Shown: positions 27,550 to 35,379 of the stretch, piece by piece
How the letters are laid out: the number at the start of each line of letters is the position of its first letter
How positions within the stretch are numbered: the stretch's first letter is position 1
Source: Nitrospiraceae bacterium
GTDB lineage: Bacteria > Nitrospirota > Thermodesulfovibrionia > Thermodesulfovibrionales > UBA6898
Direction: 5' to 3'
DNA: 47,260 bases
Assembly (NCBI GenBank): GCA_020347665.1
Contig: CP070737.1
Location: 1,828,446-1,875,705, forward strand
Position numbers and translations under genes: made by a program
Notes under the pieces: generated by a model
The model's input: only the letters and a program-made list of their open reading frames with translations
What the model was told of the DNA's origin: nothing
Databases searched by the model: none

Positions 27550-28275
27550 TGATTTGGAGAAATCCTCGCAGGGTTTTTCGGAGGCCTGGATACTGATATC
27601 GTGTTTGCAGGTTCCGGCCTCAACCCCTTCTCCGCCGAGGCCCTTGGAGGAGAACTCGCATTCCAGGAGAATAAGGCCCCTCTTCTTTTTTTCTCGCTTA
27701 TTCAGAAGACTGAAGACATGCGTTATCTTAAAGAAGCGACTATAGAGGACTCCCCTTATACCCTTGCACACGTCGAAATGACCGCATGTCTGAGAAAGAA
27801 CCTGGCTGACCGGTTTCTCGGTGCCATATCATGGTTGCCTTTCACCTGGGCTATGATTCTCTGTGAATGGAACCTCGTGCAAGAGAAAAATATCACTGAC
27901 AGGGCCTTTATTCATGAGGTATGCGAGCTGGGCATCTGCCTCACTTGAGTCTTTTTCAATTTGCTCATTGATCGTGATCTCATCGACAGCATCTCCATTC
28001 CTGACGGCGCGGTAACACTCACACCCATTGATCTGTACAGAGAGGTAATACTCCCTGTTGAACAGAAGCTCATCGAAAAGGTGAAAGAACGTGGCATCGT
28101 CTAATTCCTGCAACAGTACGGCAATATCGGCTCCCAGATCGCTTTCTATCCCGAAACCGGCGCTCACTGTATCACCGTTGATGTGGGAGTGTCTATCTCT
28201 GAAGTCTATGACAGGAATTTCCGATCCCTACTAGAAGTATATTCTCATGCCTTCTTACAATCTCCCGCATGACGC
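27550..28275 (+). pseudogene. Decayed uroporphyrinogen-decarboxylase-family (MtaA/CmuA-like) methyltransferase
   Basis: One reading frame can be followed through two stops. It reads TDIVFAGSGLNPFSAEALGGELAF, then SWLPFTWAMILCEWN, then a TGA at 27946. After it come LIDSISIPDGAVTLTPIDLYREVILPVEQKLIEKVKERG, a TAA near 28099, and finally YPETGAHCITVDVGVSISEVYD. This is the order of motifs in UroD-fold methyltransferases, which use corrinoid or uroporphyrinogen substrates. The N-terminal 80-100 residues are missing or scrambled and the usual HxCGN motif after KERG is lost. I read it as a dead gene. The flanks 27388-27549 and 28276-28454 show nothing else. Confidence 0.6.
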
Positions 28276-28454
28276 ACCTCTTCGTAATGTGAAGGAGTTT
28301 TTATCATGTGCCGATCCCATCGAAAAATGATAAGAAAATATTTTGGTCGGAATGTCAAAAAACGAGTTTGTCCTTTTAAGAAGTTTCAGGAACATCACCT
28401 TATTCGATTAACGTCTGCTTAGAGGTCTCCAGTTTCAGAAGGCAAAAAAAGCAA

Positions 28455-28991
28455 TTAAAGTTGGGTCTCCTCTTTAAGCCCATTACACGCTACAACTAAG
28501 GATTCAACAAGGTCTTGATCACTATCTATCCTCAGTGGTGATAGTTCCCAAACTACAGGAAAGCACTCATATAATGTCCACCGTTGAATCATGTAAAAAT
28601 TGTCTTCGTTCTTCGAATATCCTAGGAGGGTAATACTTATGTTTTTCAAGTATGGTTTGCCTTTTCCTGCGAGTGCTTTTTCAGACCAATCGTTGAAGAA
28701 TGAGTTGGAACTAAATATCTTTTTTAAAGTAATTCTCCTGAATTTTATATTTCCTGGGCTTAGTTCTATAAGAGGGCTACTCTTGCTTAGTTTTTCTACT
28801 AATGATATCTCAATTCCAAGACCCGTAACGCTTATAATATCAACAACATCGTAATTCTCAATTTTAACATTAAAACTATAACTATCCATGGATTTGTCTG
28901 TGCTAATCTCGGCAACCCCTATTCCGCCCATGACAAACAAACTGAACACAAAACACATGGTCTGTAATTGGATCATTATAATTCGATTCAT
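28455..28991 (-). CDS. Exported phage-tail-tube-like (gp19 family) protein
   Basis: A 178-aa protein. Residues about 1-28 form a hydrophobic signal-like segment (CFVFSLFVMGGIGVAE). The rest follows the T4 gp19/contractile-tail tube pattern: YSFNVKIENYDVVDIISVTGLGIE (FxV...SGL.xE), then IELSPGNIKFRRITLKK (lPG..ky..itLkr). FNDWSEKALAGK, NISITLLGY, WTLYECFPVVWEL and a final ESLVVACNGL follow. Family members normally build the cytoplasmic inner tube of phage tails or injection systems. A signal peptide is unexpected, and no sheath, baseplate or spike gene is in the window. The motif order is convincing; function is open. The AT-rich flanks suggest acquired DNA. Confidence 0.6.
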   Translation of the reverse strand: MNRIIMIQLQTMCFVFSLFVMGGIGVAEISTDKSMDSYSFNVKIENYDVVDIISVTGLGIEISLVEKLSKSSPLIELSPGNIKFRRITLKKIFSSNSFFNDWSEKALAGKGKPYLKNISITLLGYSKNEDNFYMIQRWTLYECFPVVWELSPLRIDSDQDLVESLVVACNGLKEETQL

Positions 28992-29271
28992 TGAATATCC
29001 CTGCTAATGTTGGACAGCATTAATAAATGATAGTATTTCTTGAAAAGATGAGCATCCATAAACATATTTAGCAAAATATTCTGCATATGTCAATGAAAAA
29101 TATTGATTAACATTAAAAACCGTGTGAGTTGAATATGATTTAGAAGCCAGACAATAAGAAGTAAGTGCTTATTTGTGAATATAACCCCAAAGAGTTATCG
29201 ACTCATGGTCGCTTAAATGATATCTGGCCTTGGCGGGTCGCCTGAGGCAACTGCCTGTTTCTCTGCTTTCT

Positions 29272-29279
29272 GCTATAAT
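29272..29279 (+). promoter_or_regulatory. Extended -10 element before the Cas4-like gene
   Basis: TGCTATAAT (29271-29279) is an extended -10 box; no good -35 is visible. The ATG at 29289 is nine bases after it, so the leader would be about three bases. The preceding 297-bp gap (28992-29288) is AT-rich and holds only a partial REP-like string (GCCTGAGGCAACTGCCTG near 29240). Confidence 0.4.
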
Positions 29280-29288
29280 TCGATTGAT

Positions 29289-30056
29289 ATGGCTCAAAAC
29301 AATTCCTACAAACGAACGAAGAATCTCTTCGAACCGGGGGATCTCAAACCGTTTAAGCTAAGCAGGTCGAAGATTGATCTTTTTCTTGAATGCCCTCGGT
29401 GTTTTTATCTTGACCGACGACTGGGTGTTTCACGCCCGCCGAGTTTTCCTTTTACCTTAAACAGTGCGGTTGATACATTATTGAAGCAGGAGTTTGATGC
29501 CTACCGATCCCATAAAAAGCCGCATCCGATCATTGAACAGTATAGCGTTGATGCAATACCGGTATATCATAAGCTCCTTGATATATGGAGGCAGAATTTT
29601 AAAGGGGTTCAGTATCTGCATGAGCCAACCAATCTACTCATTTTTGGCGCGATTGATGATCTCTGGCAGAGCTCACGAGGCGAATATATTGTTGTTGACT
29701 ATAAGGCAACTGCAAGAAACGGGAAAGTCACTGAACTCAAGGAGGACTACCATAAAAGCTATAAACGCCAGATGGAGATCTATCAGTGGCTGTTACGAAG
29801 AAACGGTTTAACCGTTTCTGATACAGGATATTTTCTCTACTGTAACGGACAAAAAAACCGTGACCGGTTCGGAGGAAAACTCGAATTTGATATGACCCTC
29901 ATTCCGTACACAGGGAAGGACGACTGGTTAGACGAGACGATAAAAAATCTTTATGAATGCCTTCAAAGCATCAAAATTCCTGAAGCGTCCAAAACATGTG
30001 ATTACTGTTCATACTTGTTAGCTGTCGACTCTGCCTCCAGAAATCTTTTTGTGTAG
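29289..30056 (+). CDS. PD-(D/E)XK nuclease-superfamily protein with four conserved Cys (Cas4/AddB-like)
   Basis: A 255-aa protein. The nuclease core is seen as GAIDDLW (motif with Asp) and YIVVDYKAT (D-x-K) near residues 118-140, followed by a Gln in the helix YKRQMEIYQWL. One Cys pair lies at residues 35 and 38 (ECPRC) and one at the C terminus (CDYC, about 237-240). That arrangement suggests a 4Fe-4S cluster holding both ends together, as in Cas4 and AddB. No CRISPR array or cas gene is present, so a DNA-repair or defence role is unknown. ATG at 29289 is chosen over upstream in-frame starts because the -10 box lies between them. Confidence 0.7.
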   Translation: MAQNNSYKRTKNLFEPGDLKPFKLSRSKIDLFLECPRCFYLDRRLGVSRPPSFPFTLNSAVDTLLKQEFDAYRSHKKPHPIIEQYSVDAIPVYHKLLDIWRQNFKGVQYLHEPTNLLIFGAIDDLWQSSRGEYIVVDYKATARNGKVTELKEDYHKSYKRQMEIYQWLLRRNGLTVSDTGYFLYCNGQKNRDRFGGKLEFDMTLIPYTGKDDWLDETIKNLYECLQSIKIPEASKTCDYCSYLLAVDSASRNLFV

Positions 30057-30110
30057 ATTCTTCGTACAAGCATATGGCGAAAATCCCTTTTTCGTGCAGG
30101 AGATGCGAAC

Positions 30111-30740
30111 ATGGATACGGTGAGTGTCCTTTGTAGCAAGGATAAGCATTTGATGGAAGATTTTAGCAGGAGGTGTATTGAACAGCTAAAACACCATGCA
30201 GTGTTCCGTGTCTTTTCTGGCTTATTTTACGGTTACATGGATGAAAACGTACGAAAAGAGATCGACAAAGACAGATTCATTATTGAAGATGCTGCCAGAC
30301 ATTTCACCGCGGATTACAAGCTAGAAGACATAAACACACATGCCATTTTTGAAAAAACAAAGGAAATTGATCGTACTTTTCTAGAAAAACTGTCAATCCT
30401 TCCCATATTCATAGATATTCGATATGACGACATTGAAGACATACGCATACAGAGGATCCGCCTGATGTCAAAGGTTGTCTATGAACTATTGAACAATTGG
30501 AAAGACGCAAGCACTTTTGAAGAAACCGTAAAAAAAACCTATACCAAAAAGGAATTTAAGAAAATTATTGGCTTGATGCTCCATCTCTATAACCTTGAGA
30601 CCAAATTGCTCAGCAATTTTTTAAGCCTCCACCATCCTGCCAAGAAAATAGGAAAGCTGTTTGTAGAAACCCTCTTCAATACCATGGAACATATAAAAGA
30701 TCATATGGCTGAAGAAGTGACGAGAAGTATTTTTGAATAA
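30111..30740 (+). CDS. Unknown 209-aa helical protein
   Basis: A soluble, mostly alpha-helical, charged protein with no signal peptide and no motif I can assign. CAGGAG lies eight bases before ATG. It follows the Cas4-like gene by 54 bp on the same strand and may be its partner. Blocks such as IFIDIRYDDIEDIRIQRIR and a C-terminal LLSNFLSLHHPAKKIGKLF could serve as search queries. Confidence 0.6.
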   Translation: MDTVSVLCSKDKHLMEDFSRRCIEQLKHHAVFRVFSGLFYGYMDENVRKEIDKDRFIIEDAARHFTADYKLEDINTHAIFEKTKEIDRTFLEKLSILPIFIDIRYDDIEDIRIQRIRLMSKVVYELLNNWKDASTFEETVKKTYTKKEFKKIIGLMLHLYNLETKLLSNFLSLHHPAKKIGKLFVETLFNTMEHIKDHMAEEVTRSIFE

Positions 30741-30791
30741 AATAAGAAGACTGTTCTTTAATTTTTTCCCCGAGGGGGATGGGAAGGGCTT

Positions 30792-30830
30792 CGTCAATGT
30801 TAACAGTCACGCCTGACTGCCTCAGGCGTG
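30792..30830. repeat. REP-like palindromic element, copy A
   Basis: It contains a perfect 9-bp stem with a five-base loop (CACGCCTGA-CTGCC-TCAGGCGTG, 30808-30830) preceded by CGTCAATGTTAACAGT. The reverse complement of 30793-30827 matches 32291-32326 at about 32 of 36 positions. The two copies face each other across the GGDEF-PilZ gene. Confidence 0.6.
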
Positions 30831-30868
30831 GCCTGAACCCTTTGTTGTTTGGTGCGGGTGCGAATTAT

Positions 30869-32119
30869 TCACTGAAAGAATGACAGAGCGAAATCACCCT
30901 TTTGGAGATCGGTTAAATATTTCTTCAGTAAATCTTTTGAGCTGTCGTTCATCCCAACAAATCTTAATCCTGACTGATTATAAGCTGCTTCATTTCCCTG
31001 TCCAGTAGCTATTTCTTCGAATGTTGACCAGACTACAAATCCAGTGAGTACGATTTCCTCCTTTTCATTATGTGGAGATATCCTTACTGAGTATGCCGTA
31101 TTCTTTGTAAGACGCTGTCTGGTTTCCAGGCATATTCCGTTCATGCTTATATTTATAATTTTTACGCTGTCAGGAACAACAAGTTCAATCTTGTGTTTGT
31201 TTTCAACGTCATATCGTTTATCAATTCTTCTTTCTCGCGTTATCTTCTTTGGTTGCTTAATGCCCGCTTTCTCCAATTGATAACGCTGCTTGTTTTCATA
31301 CATTAACTTATCTGCTCTCAATAGAAGGTCTTCAAGAACACACGGATGTGCAGGATCATAATACACAATCCCGGTACTGACGGATAATGTATACCCTTTT
31401 TCAGTCTTTTCATTATAGTTCCTCAGATTATCCAGCAAGTTATCAATTACGGCTTTTTCAGTAGCTGTTCCTCTTGCTCCTGTCATGAGTACGGCAAATT
31501 CATCCCCTCCCATACGGGAAATTATGTCCGATGATCTAAACGTCCTATTCAGTATATTGGTTAAATTTATTAGTGCTTGATCACCTTCATGATGTCCAAA
31601 TTCATCGTTAATTGCTTTCATGTCATTCAGATCCAAAAAAAGAAGAGAGAAATGACTCTTGTGACGATTTGCAATCTCAATCTGTTTTTGTGCAAATTTT
31701 AAAAAGCCACGGCGATTTAGGAGGTCTGTTAATTCGTCAGTTATCGATGAGAGCTCAAGTTTTTTTTGATAAAGAATAATCCTGGGGAATATGATTTTAT
31801 TAAGGTAAACCATTCCGATTAATAACAGGAAAAATCCTGTTGCAGATAATATCCAGCTATAATTAAGATGTAAATCTGTCATGATCTCCATTGACTGTTT
31901 CCTTGGCATAAATATTGGAAACACATGCATGGCCAAAATATCCACATAATAGAGAAACGCCATGATATAAAAACCACCCAGAATAATTGTCACGCCATAT
32001 TGCATCTTTAATTGTTTAAGCAGCTTTCTATTTTGATAATAATTCCAAAATAAAATAAGCGTTATAACAATTATAATTAAATCGATAATTGTCATTAAGA
32101 GCGTAGATCCCCAAATCAT
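30869..32119 (-). CDS. Membrane diguanylate cyclase with C-terminal PilZ domain
   Basis: A 416-aa protein. Three hydrophobic segments (about residues 9-27, 42-62 and 93-113) are followed by a GGDEF domain (about 125-285). This has the intact active-site MGGDEF and an RSSD inhibitory site five residues before it, and should make c-di-GMP with product inhibition. A PilZ domain follows (about 300-400) with RIDKR (RxxxR) and NISMNGI ((D/N)xSxxG), the two c-di-GMP-binding motifs. One polypeptide therefore makes and senses the messenger. It is a single gene flanked by inverted repeat copies. Confidence 0.9.
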   Translation of the reverse strand: MIWGSTLLMTIIDLIIIVITLILFWNYYQNRKLLKQLKMQYGVTIILGGFYIMAFLYYVDILAMHVFPIFMPRKQSMEIMTDLHLNYSWILSATGFFLLLIGMVYLNKIIFPRIILYQKKLELSSITDELTDLLNRRGFLKFAQKQIEIANRHKSHFSLLFLDLNDMKAINDEFGHHEGDQALINLTNILNRTFRSSDIISRMGGDEFAVLMTGARGTATEKAVIDNLLDNLRNYNEKTEKGYTLSVSTGIVYYDPAHPCVLEDLLLRADKLMYENKQRYQLEKAGIKQPKKITRERRIDKRYDVENKHKIELVVPDSVKIINISMNGICLETRQRLTKNTAYSVRISPHNEKEEIVLTGFVVWSTFEEIATGQGNEAAYNQSGLRFVGMNDSSKDLLKKYLTDLQKGDFALSFFQ

Positions 32120-32290
32120 CGCTGTATCCCTATGGTCAGCAATTTATTGACCAGCAAAGAACATAATTGAGCATGTACATTTGTTTTCGAATCTTCCATT
32201 TTTAAAGTAGGACCCGGGGTCAAGCCTGCCTGCAGTCCCGCCACACTTCACGGTAGGTACCCCGCGCCTTACTGATTGGCGGGCAGTCCT

Positions 32291-32326
32291 GCCTGATGGC
32301 AGTCAGACTTGACTGTTAACATTGCC
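32291..32326. repeat. REP-like element, copy B (inverted relative to copy A)
   Basis: It matches the reverse complement of 30793-30827 with three mismatches and one indel, including a 16-base identical block TGACTGTTAACATTG plus one flanking base. Confidence 0.6.
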
Positions 32327-32333
32327 CTTTCCC

Positions 32334-32360
32334 AATTTCTTCTAATATTACATCACATTT
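32334..32360 (+). repeat. 27-bp intergenic repeat, copy 2
   Basis: It matches 25261-25287 with two differences and has the same orientation. It begins 7 bp after REP-like copy B. Confidence 0.55.
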
Positions 32361-32622
32361 CAGTGAAAAGGGAACTATAAATACAGCAACGAGCAATGAG
32401 TGCTGAGCAAAGCTCAGTGGGGTCAGGACTACCTTCGGCAGTGAGACCCTATAAACCACGCCATATTGAACGACGGTTAAATCACGCGAGGGTACGAGGT
32501 AAATTCCCGCAAAGTTAAAACCACGTGACGTGCTTGTTTCCTTCATTTACATCAATGTTACCTCTTTGTGGCCCGCTCACTGGAAAGCGATGCGAACATA
32601 TCAAGAAGCTGAACAATTCTCA

Positions 32623-32955
32623 TTAAGATTTTTTATAATAGATAGCGATAAGATTTAACAGTCCTGAAGGGAGTAGTAAAAGCCCGCCAACAAGCGTAAC
32701 CATTCGTGCTCGTCTCATGTCAAACAGCATCATAACACTGCCATGGAGAGATATCAAAGAGAATAAAACACCTAGGGCAAACCAGAAATTATGCATGGTA
32801 TTGCAGAACATCCAGCAGACAACGCTGCAGTCAGGGTCCCCGATACCCATAGGCACTGGTGTCCACCATAAACGGCAATATACCAGACATCCCAGGACTA
32901 CCCCTCCGCTCATCAGCGGTAAAAGCCAGAGCCATTGTTCAGCTGTTTTGCCCAT
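32623..32955 (-). CDS. Small membrane protein, unknown
   Basis: 110 aa with three predicted membrane helices (about residues 7-27, 55-73 and 83-104). A Cys-rich loop lies between the first two (DCSVVCWMFCN). No family is recognised and no ribosome binding site is seen. A possible -10 box (TATAAG, 32972-32967) lies so close that the leader would be about five bases. The coherent hydrophobic pattern supports a real gene, with moderate confidence. Confidence 0.45.
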   Translation of the reverse strand: MGKTAEQWLWLLPLMSGGVVLGCLVYCRLWWTPVPMGIGDPDCSVVCWMFCNTMHNFWFALGVLFSLISLHGSVMMLFDMRRARMVTLVGGLLLLPSGLLNLIAIYYKKS

Positions 32956-33073
32956 GCAGTGCGGAGCTTATAATAATTCGCACAACCATGATATAATTGC
33001 GCAAATGATGATAGGGTGCACTATCAACATCCGAGAGACAGTCTTTGCTTAGACGATAGTTTCCTGCTATCAA

Positions 33074-33529
33074 CTATCCGTACTCAGGAGTCGTTTCTTG
33101 CATTCCGACGCTCAATAGTTCTTTATAGGCGTATGCGAGTCTTTTCGAGATTATTCCTGCCAGTCGCTTGAAAATAATGAGTCCATCTTTAGGATGAAGG
33201 CTGAATATTTTCTCCAGCTTCTCCCTTTCTATCCTCCATACCTTCAAATCCGTAACACTTACAGCAGTGGCAGAATATTCTCCGGACTCAACCATGCTTG
33301 ACCAGCCAAATACCTCTCCAGGCTCTGTCAGAATATAAACGATTGAGCCACCGTCCTTTATCACAAGATCAACTTTGCCTTCTTTGAGAATATACAGGTT
33401 TCCGGCATTTTCACCCTTCTGAAACAGAATCGTCTCACGTGCGTAACTTTCTTCAGAACTGATGCTTGCAATCTCATCTGAAACCTTGCTATCTACTCCC
33501 TTAAAAAGAGCTATATCCTGGATAATCAT
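33074..33529 (-). CDS. Cyclic nucleotide-binding domain protein without DNA-binding domain
   Basis: A 151-aa protein consisting of a cNMP-binding beta roll: ILFQKGENAGNLYILKEGKVDLVI, PGEVFGWSSMVESGEYSATAVS (phosphate-binding cassette region) and the C helix KLEKIFSLHPKDGLIIFKRLA. It lacks the helix-turn-helix of Crp/Fnr regulators, so it should act by protein contact or as a subunit. The Arg of a canonical cAMP cassette (RxA) is not present, so the ligand is uncertain. A GGGGGTGGGGAG purine run precedes ATG. Confidence 0.8.
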   Translation of the reverse strand: MIIQDIALFKGVDSKVSDEIASISSEESYARETILFQKGENAGNLYILKEGKVDLVIKDGGSIVYILTEPGEVFGWSSMVESGEYSATAVSVTDLKVWRIEREKLEKIFSLHPKDGLIIFKRLAGIISKRLAYAYKELLSVGMQETTPEYG

Positions 33530-33812
33530 CTCCCCACCCCCTTTCTACTTATATTATATGCCATTATGATGAGAAGTGGAATAAGACAAAAAAATCTAAC
33601 TGGGTAATTTCTGTAACATGGCCTCTGGCCTGAGTTTACAGTTAACTGACTGCTTTAATTTAATATTTAGCATTCTGAGTTTTTATATCTTTTCCTCTAT
33701 TTACCCGCCAATCAGTAAAGCGTGGCTTTCTGCCTATTTTTCTGCTTTCTGCTACGTTTTTGCTTCACTCGAGCTTTCACTTTCTTCCTCTTCTAATCAA
33801 GTTGTCAATTTT

Positions 33813-33839
33813 TTGTGAATCCCTTACATGTGATATAAT
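33813..33839 (+). promoter_or_regulatory. Possible promoter of the rhodanese selenoprotein gene
   Basis: TTGTGA (33813-33818), a 15-bp spacer and a perfect TATAAT (33834-33839) lie about 155 bp upstream of the start codon. The rest of the gap 33530-33994 shows no gene; one 66-codon open frame has no ribosome binding site or family features. Confidence 0.4.
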
Positions 33840-33994
33840 GGATTCGATTGCGGATTACATTTGATAATCGCTAACTTAAGATCAAAAATAGAGGGTCCAG
33901 ATCACAAAAGCTTTTTGCTGATACGAGCTTGAAAAACACCTCAAAAGAACGTGAGTTTCAATTAATAATTCTTACTAAGAAAAGAGGTTTAACT

Positions 33995-34420
33995 ATGCGT
34001 TCGTCATTACTGAGAATCTTATTATTGTTAAGTTTTGCTTTATCGGCTGTATTTATAAGTTGTTCTTCTATGGATAAACAAATGACGAGCAAAGTAGAAA
34101 GGATAACTACAGAGGAGGCAAAAGACCTTCTTGATGATTCTGATACAATATTAATTGATGTCCGTTTGGATAGGAACTGGCAACAGAGCGATCAAAAAAT
34201 AAAAGGTGCGGTCCGTGAAGATCCTATGACAGAGGAGGCATCGTGGGCCAAAAAGTATCCTAGAGATAAGAATATAGTGTTGTATTGAGCCTGACCGTCT
34301 GAAAAGACTAGTGCCCGTGTGGCACGCAGGCTTATGAAAATGGGTTTCACAAAGGTATCGGTAATAAAAGGTGGATGGAATGGATGGGTAAAAGCAGGAT
34401 TCCCTGTTGAAAACAAATAA
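33995..34420 (+). CDS. Rhodanese-like lipoprotein, predicted selenoprotein with two Sec (UGA) codons
   Basis: 141 aa if UGA at 34286-34288 and 34292-34294 are read as selenocysteine. The N terminus is a lipoprotein signal with Cys23 (VFISCSS). The rhodanese fold shows RITTEEAKDLL, TILIDVRLDRNW and NIVLY, then Sec98-Ala-Sec100-Pro-Ser-Glu, then TSARVARRLMKMGFTKVSVIKGGWNGW. Homologues carry Cys-Ala-Cys-Pro in this active-site loop, so both UGAs sit exactly on the Cys positions and the frame continues to a clean TAA. AGAGG lies seven bases before ATG. If UGA were a stop, the catalytic loop would be lost. It should act on sulfur or thiols outside the inner membrane. Confidence 0.75.
34297..34325 (+). 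promoter_or_regulatory. Candidate SECIS hairpins in the rhodanese gene
   Basis: Two small hairpins follow the UGA codons: GTCT-GAAA-AGAC (34297-34308, eight bases after the first UGA) and GTGCC-CGTGT-GGCAC (34311-34325, sixteen bases after the second UGA). Bacterial SECIS elements lie within the coding region just after UGA, so either could serve. Confidence 0.4.
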
Positions 34421-34599
34421 GGAAAAAATGACAAACCACTTTATTAAACGATTTCTTGCTTAACTGTTGTTTTTTTATATCTAACAAGTACGCAAATTGC
34501 ATCCATTAATATTTGGTGATTATAAAAGATCTTAATCTCACTGATGAGTAATCACTTCCGGTAAGCATCCCATGGCACAGTGGAACAAAACTTAAAAGC

Positions 34600-35379
34600 T
34601 TACGGACCTACTGGAGATAAGGGCTGGAAGTCAGAGAGATATCCCTCGAGGTAATATGAGAATAATATTGATGTATTTTGATCGAATTCGACAAACTTGA
34701 TACCGACTCCTGTTGGACGGGGATGTGTTGAAGCTTTATTAATGTATAAAACCTCCCCTTTTAACTCAAGCGGATTTTTTAGATTTGGCAATGACAGGGT
34801 TATAGAAAGTATAGTTCCTACAGCATACGGTTGTTCTGTTACCAGATAAAGTCCTCCCTCTCCGACGTTCAGAGTTTTTAACTGAACAGATTGAGAACCA
34901 TCGTTGACGACTGCAGTGATTTGCATCTCAGCTCTAATATGACGGCGTTTATTATGCATCGGCAGGTGTTTTTCTATCAGAGCATTTAAAGTTCTAATGC
35001 TAACAGGTTTTGTAGCGTAATCAACACAACCACTGTCTAATACAGTCTGCCTGGTTTCAGATAAACCATCGGTTGAAATAATTATTATTGGTATATTAGA
35101 TACTGTAGAGTCTTTTTTTAGAAATTTACAAAGTTCGAGCACATTATTATCTTGAAGCTTCGTTTCAGAGATGACAAGTTCAGGCATTTCTATCTTAATC
35201 ATTTCGATTGCTGATGCCACACTTGTACTGTGCGAAACCTTATAACCAAGCCTGGACAATATCATCATTGCAAATTGGGCAAAGGTATTTGTTGGTTCTA
35301 TCAGTAATATTTTTTTTTCTATTTTTTCCATTAAGCAACTGCCCTGTTCAAAATATCCTCCAACCTGATTCTCCATCAT
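34600..35379 (-). CDS. Degenerate receiver-PilZ protein
   Basis: A 259-aa protein with a CheY-like receiver (about residues 20-140) and a PilZ domain (about 145-250). In the receiver the usual Asp pair is Glu-Pro (LLIEPTN) and the phosphoacceptor Asp is Glu (VISETKL), while the Lys of the KP motif is kept (ATKPVS). Normal phosphorylation is therefore unlikely, and Glu may mimic an active state. The PilZ domain keeps RRHIR (RxxxR) but has NVGEGG instead of NxSxxG. AAGAGGTAGAG precedes the ATG at 35379. The protein probably responds to c-di-GMP and passes the signal on by contact. Confidence 0.85.
   Translation of the reverse strand: MMENQVGGYFEQGSCLMEKIEKKILLIEPTNTFAQFAMMILSRLGYKVSHSTSVASAIEMIKIEMPELVISETKLQDNNVLELCKFLKKDSTVSNIPIIIISTDGLSETRQTVLDSGCVDYATKPVSIRTLNALIEKHLPMHNKRRHIRAEMQITAVVNDGSQSVQLKTLNVGEGGLYLVTEQPYAVGTILSITLSLPNLKNPLELKGEVLYINKASTHPRPTGVGIKFVEFDQNTSILFSYYLEGYLSDFQPLSPVGP

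Larger units (their letters stand above)
32120..32622. other. 503-bp gap with clustered repeats and hairpins
   Basis: No convincing gene is present; a 76-codon minus-strand open frame has no recognisable features. The gap holds REP-like copy B (32291-32326) and the second 27-bp repeat (32334-32360). It also holds a 6-bp hairpin (CTGAGC-AAA-GCTCAG, 32403-32417) followed by a GGGTC...GACCC stem enclosing a TTCG loop (about 32419-32449). These may be remnants of mobile repeats or a structured RNA. Confidence 0.5.

Noticed and set aside
27946-27948. UGA in the UroD-like frame as a third selenocysteine codon
   Set aside because: The position does not correspond to a conserved Cys, a TAA stop follows in the same frame and the N terminus is missing, so decay explains it better.
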